Source of the DNA: Rhodamnia argentea
Taxonomy: Eukaryota > Streptophyta > Magnoliopsida > Myrtales > Myrtaceae
Direction: 5' to 3'
DNA: 64,000 nucleotides
Assembly (NCBI RefSeq): GCF_020921035.1
Contig: NC_063155.1
Span: forward strand, 4,015,001-4,079,000
Positions 10,884 through 27,680 of this stretch are shown here, in pieces. Under the pieces are notes generated by a model. The model was not told the DNA's origin and ran no database searches. It was given only the letters and a program-made list of their open reading frames with translations. The translations under genes were made by a program, and so were the position numbers. The first letter of the stretch is position 1, and each line of letters begins with the position of its first letter.

Positions 10884-13605
10884 ATGGCGTCGCTGATCGC
10901 GAAGGGCTCGAGCTCCTCCGTCCTCGGCGGCCTGAGAGTAGCGGTGTCGACGGCCAGAACCTACGCTTCGATCGCGGTCGGCGGCGACATAGTCTCCGCT
11001 GCGCCGGGCGTCTCCCTCCAGAAGGCTCGAAGCTGGGACGAAGGCGTGTCCTCCAAGTTCGCCACCACCCCTCTCAAGGATATCTTCAAGGTAGGCTTTT
11101 GCGACTGTTTCATTCTCGGGGGGAAGTTTAGTATCTGAATTTGAATTCTTTTCGTAATTTATAGTTTGAGTCAAGTTGAAAGCTAATTTTCTTTGCTTTT
11201 TTCTTTTCTTTGTTTTGGGCTTCATTTGGTCATGGAATTTCAGGGCAAGAAGGTTGTGATTTTCGGTCTCCCGGTTAGTGAATTCTCCACTTTCTTATGT
11301 TTGTAGTTTTGTGGGAAATAATCTGAGGCCTTCTGTTAAAATTGCAGTTGATTGATGTGTGTTAGTTGCAATAAGCAATGTCTTCCTTACTTAGTGCTAA
11401 CTTAGCGGCAAAGATTGCTCCTTTTTTCTGACATCTGAAATGGTTGAATACAACAGAGGAGATGCGTCTGAATTGTCTAATGGAAATCATTTCAGTTTTG
11501 AATGGCTTGTTTTTGTGTTCTCGCCTCCTTGGTCAGTGTCATTGTGCAGAGGCTTGAATAATCCAATAGATAATGAGATGTAGCTAGACTTTACCTTGAG
11601 AGAGTCGTGTTATGCTCTTTAATTTATGGCGTTATTCCTGGCCTGTGTTGCGACAGAACTTATTGTTTATTAGATAGCAAGAGTTGAAATCTTTCTTTTG
11701 AACACTGCAAAGTTCTTATTTCTTAAAAGCTGGAAGGGGGATATAGCGATCTGAATAAGAGTGTAATAAATGACATCGAATTGGAAACCAATAGTTCATG
11801 CTTTTATGTGGAGTTGACCCATTCTTCGATGATTTGTTGTACTTGTAGAAAAATTAGGTGCTGGGTTGCTAGCGGAAACTTCAAATATGGCTTTGCAGTC
11901 CAGAATATGAGAGTGCATGCTAGTGCACCATGTTTAGGTGCTGTGGTTCGCTTTCTTCATGATTCCTAGCTGCAAATTAGAATGTTTTGAGAAGACTTTG
12001 TTGTTGTCCGTTGACAATGTCATTTGATGTGATGGCTTATTTAATCTTCCATCTTACCTCCTATGGTATTTCTAGTTTTGTCTACACTATATCTCTATTT
12101 GTTTAATTTGACCCAAGTCCTTGATACGGAATTCGTCTTGCATCTAATACCACTCTTGTCAAGAGAAACTGTAGTGTCAGTCTCTTCATAGTGGTGTTGC
12201 TTCAGTTTTCTTGGAATGCAATATCCAGCTATAGTCCATGATGTGTATTGTCTTGCCATTTTAAACTCGGAAACGGAGACAAATTAAATGTGAGAAGATT
12301 TGACGTATTGAAGCTGTAGGTATAGCAAGTCAAATAATAAACAATAGAAAGTCAATTGGAACATTGAGGGTTTTTCTTTTTCTTCTTTCTCTGGTGCTCT
12401 TTATTCAAGTTTTCATATTTCATGTCTCCCAGGGTGCGTACACAGGAGTTTGTTCACAGCAGCATGTGCCTAGCTACAGGAATAACATTGATAAGTTCAA
12501 GGCTAAAGGCATAGACTCTGTCATTTGTGTGGCTGTTAATGACCCCTACACCATGAATGGCTGGGCTGAAACTCTCAAAGCGAAAGATGCTGTAAGTTAT
12601 AAACTTGAATCCCAATTCTTTTATTCCCTTTAGAGATGAACTATTGTGTCTGGCTTACATATATTCATTATTCAAATATTCTTTTGGCAGTCTTCTCTAT
12701 CTGTTAAACAATTATGAACGGTTTTGGAATGTTTGAGTTGGGTGGTTGATTTTCTTGTCGGTCTTTTTGATATTTTTCGAAGAAAAATTTGTTGATTGTT
12801 GTGAAGATTTCTGGCAACTTGTGGAACTACTTTCTTTTGGTTTCTGTTTTTCAAGAACTAACTCTCCGTTTTGTTCCAATATTCCTTCTGCAAAGCTGTG
12901 AATGTTCGTAGTTAGGATGTGCAGTGATTACAGTCAGAGGTGAACTGGTAGTAAAGCATTGGCTCAGTTTTATTGTGAGCAACATCTTTAAAGAAAGTGT
13001 ACTACTACAGAAGTTTCCGTCGGCAAAAGAGTCCATTTCCAGAGATGCACATGATGCTTCTTTATGATAGTATGTGTATGACACAGTGAAGGAATGTGGC
13101 TCACGTATCTATCACCATAAGGAAAGCTTGATTTAACCTTGTTTGTGAACATCTCTCGTCTCTGTCTCCCCATATTTTAAAGTGAAAGAAGGCTCTGACG
13201 TGAACTCATGCTTGTTTTGTCCTAAACATAATAGATTGAATTCTATGGGGATTTTGATGCTAGCTTCCATAAGAGCTTGGACTTGACTAAAGATCTCTCA
13301 GCAGCATTGCTTGGACTTCGCTCTGAAAGGTATACCCTAGGCCCTAATGCGTTAATATTGGACATCAAACATCCTTGTTGAATCTTCTTCCGGCTGTCAT
13401 GTTTACCTTTGGACCATAACGTTATGAATGAAATGTCTAACTAAACGATCATCTTGCCCTTGGATTTACTTTTTTCATGAAATGGGTGCTCTGGTGTAGA
13501 TGGTCAGCTTATGTGGAAGACGGGAAAGTGAAGGCTCTCAATGTGGAAGAAGCTCCATCCGACCTCAAGGTTTCTGGTGCCGAGATTATTCTGGGACAGA
13601 TATGA
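10884..13605 (+). CDS. PRXIIF: Peroxiredoxin-2F, mitochondrial
   Basis: This is a type II (Prx5-like) thiol peroxidase of the mitochondrial matrix that reduces H2O2 and alkyl hydroperoxides, using glutaredoxin or thioredoxin as reductant. Five exons read in one frame: 10884-11090, 11244-11273, 12433-12591, 13235-13329 and 13500-13605, giving 198 residues, close to about 200 in Arabidopsis PrxIIF. Residues 1 to about 30 are Ser/Ala/Arg-rich, a likely mitochondrial transit peptide. Exon 1 ends with APGVSLQKARSWDEG, a signature of this subfamily. Exon 2 codes only ten residues (GKKVVIFGLP). Exon 3 opens with the active site AYTGVCSQQHVPSY holding the peroxidatic Cys, and GIDSVICV carries the second Cys. 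The C-terminus is AEIILGQI. All introns are GT-AG, with a short exon 2 that a gene finder could miss. A broken 5' copy lies at 6428-6800. Confidence 0.95.
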
Positions 13606-13719
13606 GGCTCATTTCCTTGTTTCACGATCCTCCGACAAGCACTTGCTCACCGATAAGGCGCAACTCAAGAGAGTGCCGTGACTAGCTGCTGTGTCCTTTG
13701 TTGCACAAGTTACATGAGG

Positions 13720-14489
13720 TTGTCTGCTGGTTGATACTGTTCTATCAGGGCTAGGGTGATCACTTGCAGCTTGACTCTCAGGTAGCATAAGAATAAGTTG
13801 ATTGCGAACAATGAGAAACGAGTTTTTGTACTCCTACACCAAACTTACAAAATATTATCAATGCTTTTTCACTGTAAGAAGTTTGACTAGCCTCAAAATG
13901 CCTTGTGGCTTCACCCTAGGAAGTACCGACACTCTTCAGAGGTCTTTGTGTCGTATCCGACACTCCGATACTCTCCCAACATTCTTCGACATGCGATCCA
14001 CATGTGATTAGTGTTCTAAGCATGCCAGCAACATGTGAGTATAACATCTCGATACGCTATTTCAACACATACAGGGTAAATTTTTAGCATTTTTAAAATG
14101 AAGGTTGGCTGTTCATTGATACTCTTTTATCAGGGTTAGGGTGATCACCTGCACCTTGACTCTCAGGTAGCATAAGAACAAGTTGATTGTGAACAATGAG
14201 AAACAAGTTTTTGTGCTCCGACACCAAACTTACAAAATGTTATCAATGCTTTTTCACCGTAAGAAGTTTGACTAGCTTCAAAACGCGTTGTGGCTCTACT
14301 CTAGAAAGCACCGACACTCTCCGGATGCCTTCTTGTCATATCTGACACTCTGTCACTCTCCCGATACTCTTCGACACTCTTCGACATGCGATCTACACGT
14401 GGTCGGCGCTTCAAACATGCCAACGACATGTGAATCTAACATCTCGATAAACTATTTTGACACATACGGGGTAAATTTTAAGCATTTTT
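13720..14489. repeat. Tandem duplication, two units of about 385 bp
   Basis: Unit A (about 13720-14104) and unit B (about 14105-14489) share order and most bases: TATCAGGG, GGTGATCAC, CTCAGGTAGCATAAGAA, ACAATGAGAAAC, TTACAAAAT, GAAGTTTGACTAGC, repeated GACACTC words, and CACATAC followed by GGGTAAATTTT at the end. Unit A begins about 115 bases after the PRXIIF stop codon, so the duplication may include part of its 3' UTR. No gene is evident in it. Confidence 0.85.
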
Positions 14490-15560
14490 AAAAAAAATTG
14501 CGGGTCAAAATGTAGATTTATAAAAAATATATTTAATTCATATATCCAGCCACCTCAAAATTAATATACCCAGTCAGAAAAAAAAAAAAAAACACTAATC
14601 ACGATTCTTAACGGAAGAACTCACCGATATTTTTATATAATCATGAATTTATAAAAAAAAATATACATTTAATATACGTGTCATAACGTGTTGAATTTTC
14701 TATTTTTTTTTTAAAAAAGTGTTAGCATATCATGATGCGTGTATCATTTTGGTATCGGTGCCACTTAGGCATTTGTCAATTACTTTTTTTGGTCAAAGAG
14801 GTCAATTGTCCTTTACTTTTTTTTGGTCGAAGAGGTCAATTGTCCGTGATTAAAGCATTCTGCACAATATGTGGCCTTTGACAGTAGCAGCCTAACTTTG
14901 ACCAAAAAAAAAAAAAAACCAGTAGCGACCTGACTTTGACCCAGAAAATAAAAAAACAAAAACAGTAGCGGCCTGACCAGAATTCATTACTTAGGTGTGA
15001 CCCCAATCGTATGTGTGGCTCGATGCTAAACTCGAATTTGGACATGTCTTCTAAGGTTCAAGCTCAACTTGACCAACTTTTCATCAGGCTCAACTCGGTT
15101 AGTCCAAGAAATATTGATTCCCAGTGAAATCCAATCTCAAGCTCGAACAAGAATTTTGGAAGTGTGCTAATGTTGAATCTGTTCTGCTTTTACCATCGCT
15201 AATTAAAAAGACAGAAAGCGGGGATGTGGAAGTACTTTTTGATGTTCGCCGCAACGAAAGATATTCATCAACTTCCTAGCTCAAGCTCGACTCAATCAGT
15301 TATTCTAATCCAGAAAGAAAAGGAAGCCGAGTCTGAATGATCGTCAAGTCGATCACAAATAGGTCAGTAGCTTGACTCGACTCGCAGGCTCCAAACATAG
15401 ACGAGCAGAATCATCGCTAAGATGAGCAATGCAGAGGACAGTGGTGAAAAGAGGCACCGTGGGAAATCGTTAAGGCATTCAAGAACTTACAGAGAACAAA
15501 ATGCATCAATATGCTAATCAACAATCTCAGAAATAAAAACGACCAAACAAAGAGATCTGG
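14490..15560. other. AT-rich intergenic stretch
   Basis: No gene is supported. It contains several A/T homopolymers and small direct repeats, including a GGTCAAAGAGGTCAATTGTCC-like word near 14792 and 14829, and CAGTAGCG(A/G)CCTGAC words near 14921 and 14964. Degenerate CTCGA-type words occur from about 15020 to 15400. Confidence 0.5.
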
Positions 15561-16636
15561 CAGTCCTGGACTCAGAACAACCTTTTACTTATTCCAGGTC
15601 TCTTTGAACTCCCATATGCATGTGTCGTTACCCAATCGCAGTCCATAAGACTTAAACCTTGGAAGCCTTCGAAAAATTCTCTCTTTTCTAGCACAACGAT
15701 ATCGGGATTTCGTTTTCTTTCCTCTCGCGCCAGTGTTATGCTTTTACCAGTGCAATAAAAAAGCATGGGATGCCACGGCTTGGAGAAGTATTTCTGTATC
15801 ATCCCCATAGTGATAGATATACTGCACTTGGCCTGTCCATAGTACATTGTACGGGAGGAAACGGAAATTTCTTTGAATTCCCGAAGGTGCAAGCCACTTT
15901 GTGAATAGAAACATAAGTAAAATGAGAATTATCCAAAGATCCTTCTCCAATACCCTCAAGTATATAGAAAGAATGTTTTCATATGTAAAACAATCAGCTG
16001 ATAATTCCTTCAGCTGAACAGTGGATGCAGGACGCAGAAACCAAATGAGGAAGCTGGTTTTCCAACAGTACGTCACTTGCTTCACATGCCTTCGGATGAG
16101 CCACAGTAGAAAACGCGATATAACTCAAGGCCAACCCACGATACAGCAGTGTTAGTGTCTCTCCTGCAGAAATATAAGACGAAAATGATTCATCATGCTT
16201 CTGTGTGCAAAAATAAATCGCCCAAGTGATGTGGCACCGCATCACTTTTTGTTTTGCCAGCTTCTTTTCACCTTGGGATACTAGCATTACAGTACTGTAT
16301 CATGGCTGGTCATGCTATCAATTTTTTTCACATACTTCAACAATAAGAGTCGGACTTTTTCAAACAAAAAGTTTTGACTGACAACTCTAAACCCAAGTGA
16401 TGCGGCGCCACATCACCTTTTGTTTTGCCAGCTTCTTTTCACCTTGGGATACTACCATTACAGCAGTGTATCAAGGCCGGTCATGTACTATCAATTTTTT
16501 CACATAATTCGACATGAAGAGTAGGACTTTGTCAAAGAAAAAGTTTTGACTGACAACTCTGGATTCTAATTAGCCGTTTCCATGCTACACAAACAGCTCA
16601 TCCCAAGTAGATTCCGCAAGAAAATCAAGCACATAG
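15561..16636 (-). other. Downstream region of the RHF2A-like gene
   Basis: Open frames of about 100 residues on the minus strand (15572-16287) overlap each other and resemble no family I know. I read the segment as 3' UTR or intergenic sequence. It contains the 171-bp duplication listed separately. A terminal exon of the ligase, if one exists, would lie here. Confidence 0.4.
16221..16562. repeat. Tandem duplication, two units of about 171 bp, each with a hairpin
   Basis: CCCAAGTGATG starts at 16221 and again at 16392. Each is followed by the same order of sequence: TTTTGTTTTGCCAGC, TTCTTTTCACCTTGGGATACTA, GGTCATG, CTATCAATTTTTT and GTTTTGACTGACAACTCT. The start of each unit is a near-palindrome (AGTGATG..GC.CATCACT) able to form a short stem. 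It lies just 3' of the RHF2A-like coding end. Confidence 0.85.
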
Positions 16637-19534
16637 TCAAACTACAGAAAGGGTGTTTGCTACCTGGGTTGGAATAACTTCAAGTCGACCTGGGATATTA
16701 CCCATGTCATGTAATTCCGCATCTGGACTTACGTTGTGCACTCTTTCTGTACCATCTCTAAAAGATTGACTCAGAAGATCCTCCAGAGAACTCTTTTCCC
16801 TGGTGGAGAAATCCGAAGATACCGCGACATGACCGGGGACGGACGCAGAGGTTCCAGATCGCTTAGGAGTCAGGTCTAAGCGCTCGATAATGCGGGCAAC
16901 ACCAGCAATTCCAGCACTCATCTCACGCTGAACTCCCTTACTCAGCTCCTTGACTGAGCTGTTGCGTGCAAGTATCTTCTCCTTCAAACCTCTAGTGCCC
17001 TTTGAGATTGACTCCTTGTATCTGATACATAATATATCATAGGTTAGGGCTCTTCACAGAATTACTATGACAAAAGATAATTCTCCAACATTATCCAGTT
17101 GCAAAATACTTTTACCTGGCAGTTGCAGAAGAGAACTTAGATTTTAAAGACTCTGAGAAGGAGGAAATTTCAGGTGGACTAGGTTCCTGTGGGCTCTGAT
17201 GACTGTTGAATTGTATCTGGCTATGAAGAACTCTGTAAATTAAATGTCGATCATAAGAACATCTTTGAAAACCATTAATCCACAGAGGCACAACTCTGAA
17301 AATCAATCCCGCGAAGAATACCCATACCACATAGGACATTTTCCACAGTTGTTTAACATATATGAGAACATCCTACAAGTGATTGCAGTTATCACTAGCA
17401 CGGATAGGATGACAAGCTACAGATAAATATTTCCTGAGATGTATCATCCTGCTATTAATCAAAATCGTGAAACAGCATAAGTTAAAGAGAGATATACCGA
17501 TAATAGAAAGAGAGTAGATTCATCAAGGAGGCAACTCTGAAAAAAGTACTCTCAAAAGATTCAATTTTAAACTTTCTACCTGCTACCAAAAGTTCCTCGG
17601 TTGACTGCAGCACTGGGAGCCATGTTTGCAATAGGCAGGGACATTGGGGATTGAGGACGAATGTTTAGACAGATGGGAGTTCCAGAAGTTAAATCGCTAC
17701 TAGAAGATTCAACAATGAAACCTTCCTGCCCTTCTGTATTTTCCTGGTGCGAATGCCGCATCCTGGGTGAATTGTCCGGAGAGCTAGAAACACGGGTTCC
17801 GGAAGAACCAAGTCCAGAGGGTCTCTGTCTCTCCCTTCTGTGTAAATAATGAGCCCTACTCACTGCAGCAGCTAAATGCTGCAGAACACGCTCATCAATA
17901 TCTGAGACATCTTGTGAGGAAAGATCCTGAAGGAGCGAAAAAGGACGAAATAAATACACAATCCTCTAAAGTGCCTCTAACAGCACTTGTGAAAGCATAA
18001 GAAAATCACTCTTATGTGTAAAATACATGTCCGATGCCAAAATCCTCATGGAAACTGATGACAGTGGTTGGTGAAGTGGTAGATCTGCTCCTCGACCTTC
18101 TCTTTCTTTCCTGCTCAACAGCACTGAGAAGCTCTTGGCTACGGTAAAAGGAAAATATCAATGAGAAGCGGTGCTTGATGAAACAACAGCTTGAATCAAT
18201 ATGCAAACATCCTATTTGCTTGTGAGCTAGGTTTCCAAATTACAAATGCAAGAATAAACCCAAGGAATAACCAGCCACTTTGACTGCATACCTGCCAGGG
18301 TCCTTTAAGGAAAGTAACTGCCAACAGATTGGGCATTCTTTGCTTCTCTGTGACCTGTGAGAAAGTGGTCTCAATTATTCTGACTGGGTGATTGCCTGGA
18401 TGTAATAGATTCACCACAAACAAGGTGGAACCAGAATCCCACATGGTAGGAAACTTGGCAAGAAAACTATAAAACTAGTATCAACTAATATTAAGTTAGG
18501 CTTTACCATTCAAGAATGCATTGAAGGTGATACTCATGATTGCAAGTGGTAACCTGTCACAAAAAAAGGATAGAGACAACCCACTTAAAAAATAAGTCGG
18601 TTACACAGTACTTCCCACATAAAAAAAACAAAAATCATAGGCTGAACAAAAGGAAGTTCAATGTGAAAATTGAATAATTGACGCATCCAAAAGAGAGCGG
18701 CGCATTCATAAACAAGTAGTTTTTGTCTCATCCACTAAAGAATAGTTAGGCTATTGAAACTTAACATTTCCCAAATATGCATCAGGAATTACAATATTTG
18801 CACCCAAATCAACAGGGCCATACTAAAAGACTGTACAGCAACCTCAAACAACCAGGCACAGTGTTCCCCCATGACCATACTTTGGGCCGACCAAAGAAAA
18901 TCAAAACCTATCCTGCTCACACTTGCTAACATAAACTAACCCATATTTCAATTTGAATATGGCAGAGCAAGAAGAAACAAATTAACTCATCAATGATCCC
19001 CAAAACTCCCAATTTCCACATCCTGTATTGAAGTAGACGGTGATTTTCATAACATTGCCATGATATCCTAAATTAGAGGTAACAGAAGTACGAATCTATC
19101 GCATACAACAACAATTCAACCAAATGAAATTCATCTTCTTTCCTAACAGGATCAGACATGTCGACAATTCCAACATCATAAAGCTCCACCACGCCCCATT
19201 ACGTTCCCAAAACCACAGAAATCACTTCCGCTACACTGATCCACCAGCGATACTATCATCAACCACACTACTCTCGCCGTCACGTATAACCACAAAGCCC
19301 CAAAAAAAAACAAAAATCGAGCGCCGAGGAGCGATACAGCGACGATGATCATACAGTTGCGGGGTCCTGGGAGGTGAAACACTCGAGACAGATGCTGCAG
19401 CCGTCCTCGAAGACGTCGTCGTCCCCGCCCCCGCCGCCGGCAGCCGGAGCAGAGGAAGACGAGGCCGTGAAGCTCGTCGGTTTCTCCAAGGAGGACGGGA
19501 AGGACGCGAAATTCGCCATGGGAGCTGAGGTCAT
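16637..19534 (-). CDS. RHF2A: RHF2A-like RING-H2 E3 ubiquitin ligase
   Basis: This is probably an E3 ligase of the RING-H2 group F. In Arabidopsis, RHF1a/RHF2a promote degradation of the cell-cycle inhibitor ICK4/KRP6 during gametogenesis. Seven exons on the minus strand keep frame: 19355-19534, 18507-18553, 18292-18354, 18027-18138, 17580-17926, 17116-17232 and 16637-17021, for 416 residues. The RING is encoded by exons 1-3: Cys46-x2-Cys49 (CSIC), then Cys64, His66, His69, Cys72 and Cys83-x2-Cys86 (CPIC). The family-typical WSQRSKECPICWQ and QELLSAVEQE follow. The middle has HLAAAVSRAHY and RRERQRPSGLG, and the C-terminal part has SFSESLKSKF, YKESISK, VKELSKGVQREM and GIAGVARIIERLDL, all RHF2A-like. 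The normally conserved CKHEY reads CNHEY. The ATG at 19534 is chosen because it is in frame upstream of the RING; M6 is an alternative start. A CAG/GTAGCA inside the last exon could be a donor, so the last 11 residues are less sure. Confidence 0.92.
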
Positions 19535-19730
19535 CGCTTCACAGAGAGAGAGATGTGAGGAGTGAGGAGTAAGGAGAGAGGTTGTGGAGAAGGAGAAGGA
19601 AAGAACCCTAGAAAAGTGGAGAGAGAGAAGAGAGAGAAAGAAGAGAGAGAGTCAAAGAAGAGAATTATGGGGGAGAAGTGCGACGAAGGAAAGGGGAACA
19701 TCCGATTCAGACGCTTTGATGGAATCAAAT
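19535..19730 (-). promoter_or_regulatory. CT-rich 5' leader of the RHF2A-like gene
   Basis: On the coding (minus) strand this is a long CT/TC-rich stretch, appearing as GA-rich on the plus strand. Pyrimidine-rich leaders just upstream of the start codon are common in plant genes. The open frames seen here on both strands are low-complexity artefacts. The transcription start is not determined. Confidence 0.45.
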
Positions 19731-22700
19731 CCCACCTTTTTCTTTCATTTACTTCATCTTTCTTTCCATCTCACTTTTTCATCAAATCTTCAAAAAAAAA
19801 AAAATTAATTATTCCATCGCCTTTTTTTTTTAAAAAATCGAATCTCAACAATTAGATCCTTTAATTTCAATTTAATGGAGGGAAAAAAAAAGGAAGAGGG
19901 GGACAATTCAAACTTCAAGTTTGAGCTTAATTTTGATTTTGGCTAAAGTTTCGAGTTGAGCCGAGATGAAGCTCGTGAAATACATCGGCAAGTCCAATTT
20001 GAAATCGAAAAGTTAAGTCGGGTGATCGAATACAGAAGAATGCTAAATTGCAATGATGCCATTGCACGGGTGTTAACTCAAGTTGCTTCTATTCGGTTGG
20101 TGCAAACGAAAACTAAACTAAATCCTTCCTCACCGTTGGTATTTTTTCTTTCGTTAACTCATAATTGACGAAAGCCTTCTTCTTAAGTCGCCTTCAATTA
20201 AAAAAATATCAACAAGCAACAACAAAGCAAAAAAAAAATAAAAAAATAAAAAAGCACCTTTTGAATTTCAAGTTTGGGTTATCTAAATGAGCAAGAAAAG
20301 TGCAAGACTTGTTTAACAATTTCAATGGAGTGAACTAAAAGGATAAGTAAATAAAATTATAGTACTCACAAAGATATGCCGTGGAAAAAACACTACGAGC
20401 GAGGAGTTTTGTATGGTTCTCATTTTGGTGTCATAACTTTTTAATTGATCATTTGAATGTAATAACTAATGAAAAAAATACACCACAAATGCCATAAAAT
20501 TTAATATCACATCCGATTTTTCATATGATAAGCTCATAACTGACATCTTTCGAGGGCGGGCCAATTAGGTATAAGATCTTTACCAAACATTTCTTGCAAT
20601 TTTTAATTTCAAATCAATATGAAATTGACTTCATATATTATGTATATTATTTCCAAAAAAACAATCAAGTGAGTAGTAATAATTATATCTTGTCCATGAT
20701 CACGTAATTATTGCACTTCACCTAAATTTCATACGTTTTTTTTTTGGGTGGCTAATTTACTCTTTCGTCCTCCACTCGATTTGCCATTGATGTCACTTCA
20801 CTTCTAAATCAAGGGTTAATAAATCAAAATCAATTCACCAACCGCACCTCCCTCCCCACCTTTTGTAACCGAAGCTTTTAGGACTTTCATCCGCCGTGAT
20901 CCGACGGCTGGTAGGAGCTCTCCGCCTCCCATCCAACGGTTCTCCATTTGGAATTGGATATTCCCACCAAAGTGACGGTGGAAAGCATTTGGACGGTCCT
21001 GGGGATCTTGACAATTGGTGCCACTTGCCACCAAAATCAATCACTCAGAAACTTAATTTCTAAGGTTATATGTCACGGACCAGAGATTTTCAGGGCCCGA
21101 CAGGCCGTAAACATGGCCAAGAGACGGGGCCGAGCGCGACATACGAACCTCCGACCCCGAAAATAATCCAATTTCGCGGGAATTGGAAGTCATCGATACT
21201 TCTACATGAATAGGGTTAATTTGTCTCGACCTTTTAAAAGTTGAAAATAATTTCCTTGCCGAAACTTGAAATATTATCGAAAATTGAAAAAATTGTGAAA
21301 AAAGGTACATGTGAATCTAATTATATTTAAAGGTTTAAAAATATATTTTACATTAAAACAAAAGCAAAATTCACCCGCCATAATATTTGGAAAAAAAAGT
21401 CGAAAGTAAAGATAAAAAAAAGAAAAAGAATATTCTCAAGCAGACATGCGGACATGTCCTGTGGGATCTTCTCCTTCGTGAATCGCACGTCGACCTCTTT
21501 TCCTTTTCCCTTTTTTTTTTTCTTTCCTCTTTGTATATATAATTAAAATATGGAACGAAAATTGAGGAAAAGTCAAAAAAAGGAGGGAGAGAATAAAATA
21601 AAGGAGGAAATAATGGCATCATCATGGACCTGTGTAAAGTCTTTAAACCGCTTAATCTGAACTCTGGGACATAAAATTCGGGACGATGAAAGGGAAAAAA
21701 AATACTTTATCTCAACTTAGAGGGTGATGGTGAGGAAGGTAGACTCCACGTTATTTTTATATGGTTACCGTTGGATAGGGTCATATTGTAGCGTCCCGTG
21801 TATGGGGTGAATCATCGTAGTTTCGGCTCCCGCGTAGTTAACTTGTGCTTTACATAATATCTTAGAATCGACTTGTCGATAACGTCCTGCTGATTCAAAG
21901 TTACTATGCGAGTATGTCATGTCGAATCTTCTCCTTCATGAATCGCACGTCGACCTCTTCTTTTTTTTTTTTTTGGTCATTGCCCTTTGTATATATAATT
22001 AAAATATGGCTGGGAAATTGAGGAAAAAAGTCAAAAAAGGAGGGAGAAAATAAAATAAAGGAGGAAACAATGGGGCCATCTGGAACGAGTGAAAATTCTA
22101 AAGCCCGAGGAAGAAGTTTGACTTTTGGAACAGCTTCGTGTGAACATGTCGGGTACTACATTAGCCTCTGGAAAATTTTGGCGAACGCGTTTGTTTTTTT
22201 TGGACCTTTTCCACAAGAGGTACGTCCATCAAAGGTGAAAACTGACTTAGGACAGAAGGCAAGGGCCCAACTCCCGATGGTCGGGGCGACGCGGCTCGTC
22301 ACTGCCGGCCATGCTCTCACAGCGATCCCGGCAAGGGTTCCCGACTCTCGCCGATGCTGCCACCGCTTATCTTTTGCCCTCGCCCTTGCCCCCAATCCCG
22401 CCTCCCCCTACCCCTTTTCTGAATTTTTCAGTTTATTTCTTTATACTCTAGTTTATTTTTATTTTTTCAATTTATTTGTAATGCAAAACGACCCGTTTTG
22501 GGCTTTGATTAGCTCTGTTGGCCTATTGACTCTTACGTGGTCGAAAAGAAGTCATCTCGGACCTTTTTGTCCACTAAAAGCTAAAGGAGCTAACGGAAGT
22601 ACTAGCACTATAAGGAATGGCGACAAGTTTTAGGACTTCCATTGTAATTATCCCTAAATTGACAATATACTTGCTCAGGTGCCCAGTAGATCAACCAAGC

Positions 22701-23216
22701 CCGAAGCACAGATGGGCGGGTTCGAAAATGTAGTCCAAACTAAAAGCCTAGTCCGGGCTGAGTAATCGGTCCAATCGGTTCTGGCCCGCCCATTTGCAGG
22801 CGGTCCAATTGATTCTGGTCCCCATAATTTCTGCAACAAACGTCTAGATTCGATTATACTACACTGTGGCATGATCTTGGGTCACCTATGCAACTATAAT
22901 CTTTTTTATGAAGCCAATTGGCAATCTCTTATTGTTTCGTAGTCTGTACTAACGAATTCAGCATCTAACTGTTTCATGCTCTTGTTGAAAGAATCTGAAT
23001 GTGAGGTGTATTACAGAATCAATCGAAAAGACGGCGAGGATTCCGGTCGTTCGCATTGCATATCGATGTACGGCTTTAGGACACCGGCTAAATGCAGTGA
23101 CATGTTCCTTTCTCTTCTCAAGCAGACATATAATCTTATGTTTTCATCTGTCTTTTCTCGGCCCCGTGATGCCCCCGCCTAATCGGAGAACAAAATGAGA
23201 GGACAGGGCGGCCTGT
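19731..23216. other. Intergenic region without a supported gene
   Basis: AT-rich sequence with several homopolymer runs. The open frame at 22070-22633 begins inside a repeated promoter-like segment and has no recognisable domain, so it is not called. A 180-bp direct repeat is listed separately. Bases 22250-22420 are GC-rich, possibly a repeat remnant. Nothing else is identified. Confidence 0.5.
21451..22088. repeat. Dispersed direct repeat (two about 178-bp copies, 460 bp apart)
   Basis: Copies at about 21451-21628 and 21911-22088 share CTTCTCCTTC.TGAATCGCAC, GTCGACCTCTT, a T tract, CTTTGTATATATAATTAAAA and TTGAGGAAAA. They continue with GTCAAAAAA, GGAGGGAGA and AAAATAAAGGAGGAAA. The TATATATAA is followed by a GA-rich leader and an ATGG, so each copy resembles a plant core promoter plus 5' leader, but no coding region follows either. 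Confidence 0.8.

Positions 23217-27680
<4,464 letters not shown>

Noticed and set aside
15572-16287. Three overlapping minus-strand frames of about 100 residues
   Set aside because: They lie in different frames, show no known family, and cover the 171-bp duplication. They are more likely 3' flank of the RHF2A-like gene.
22070-22633. 187-residue plus-strand frame
   Set aside because: It starts in a repeated promoter-like unit, has compositionally biased sequence and no domain or splice structure.
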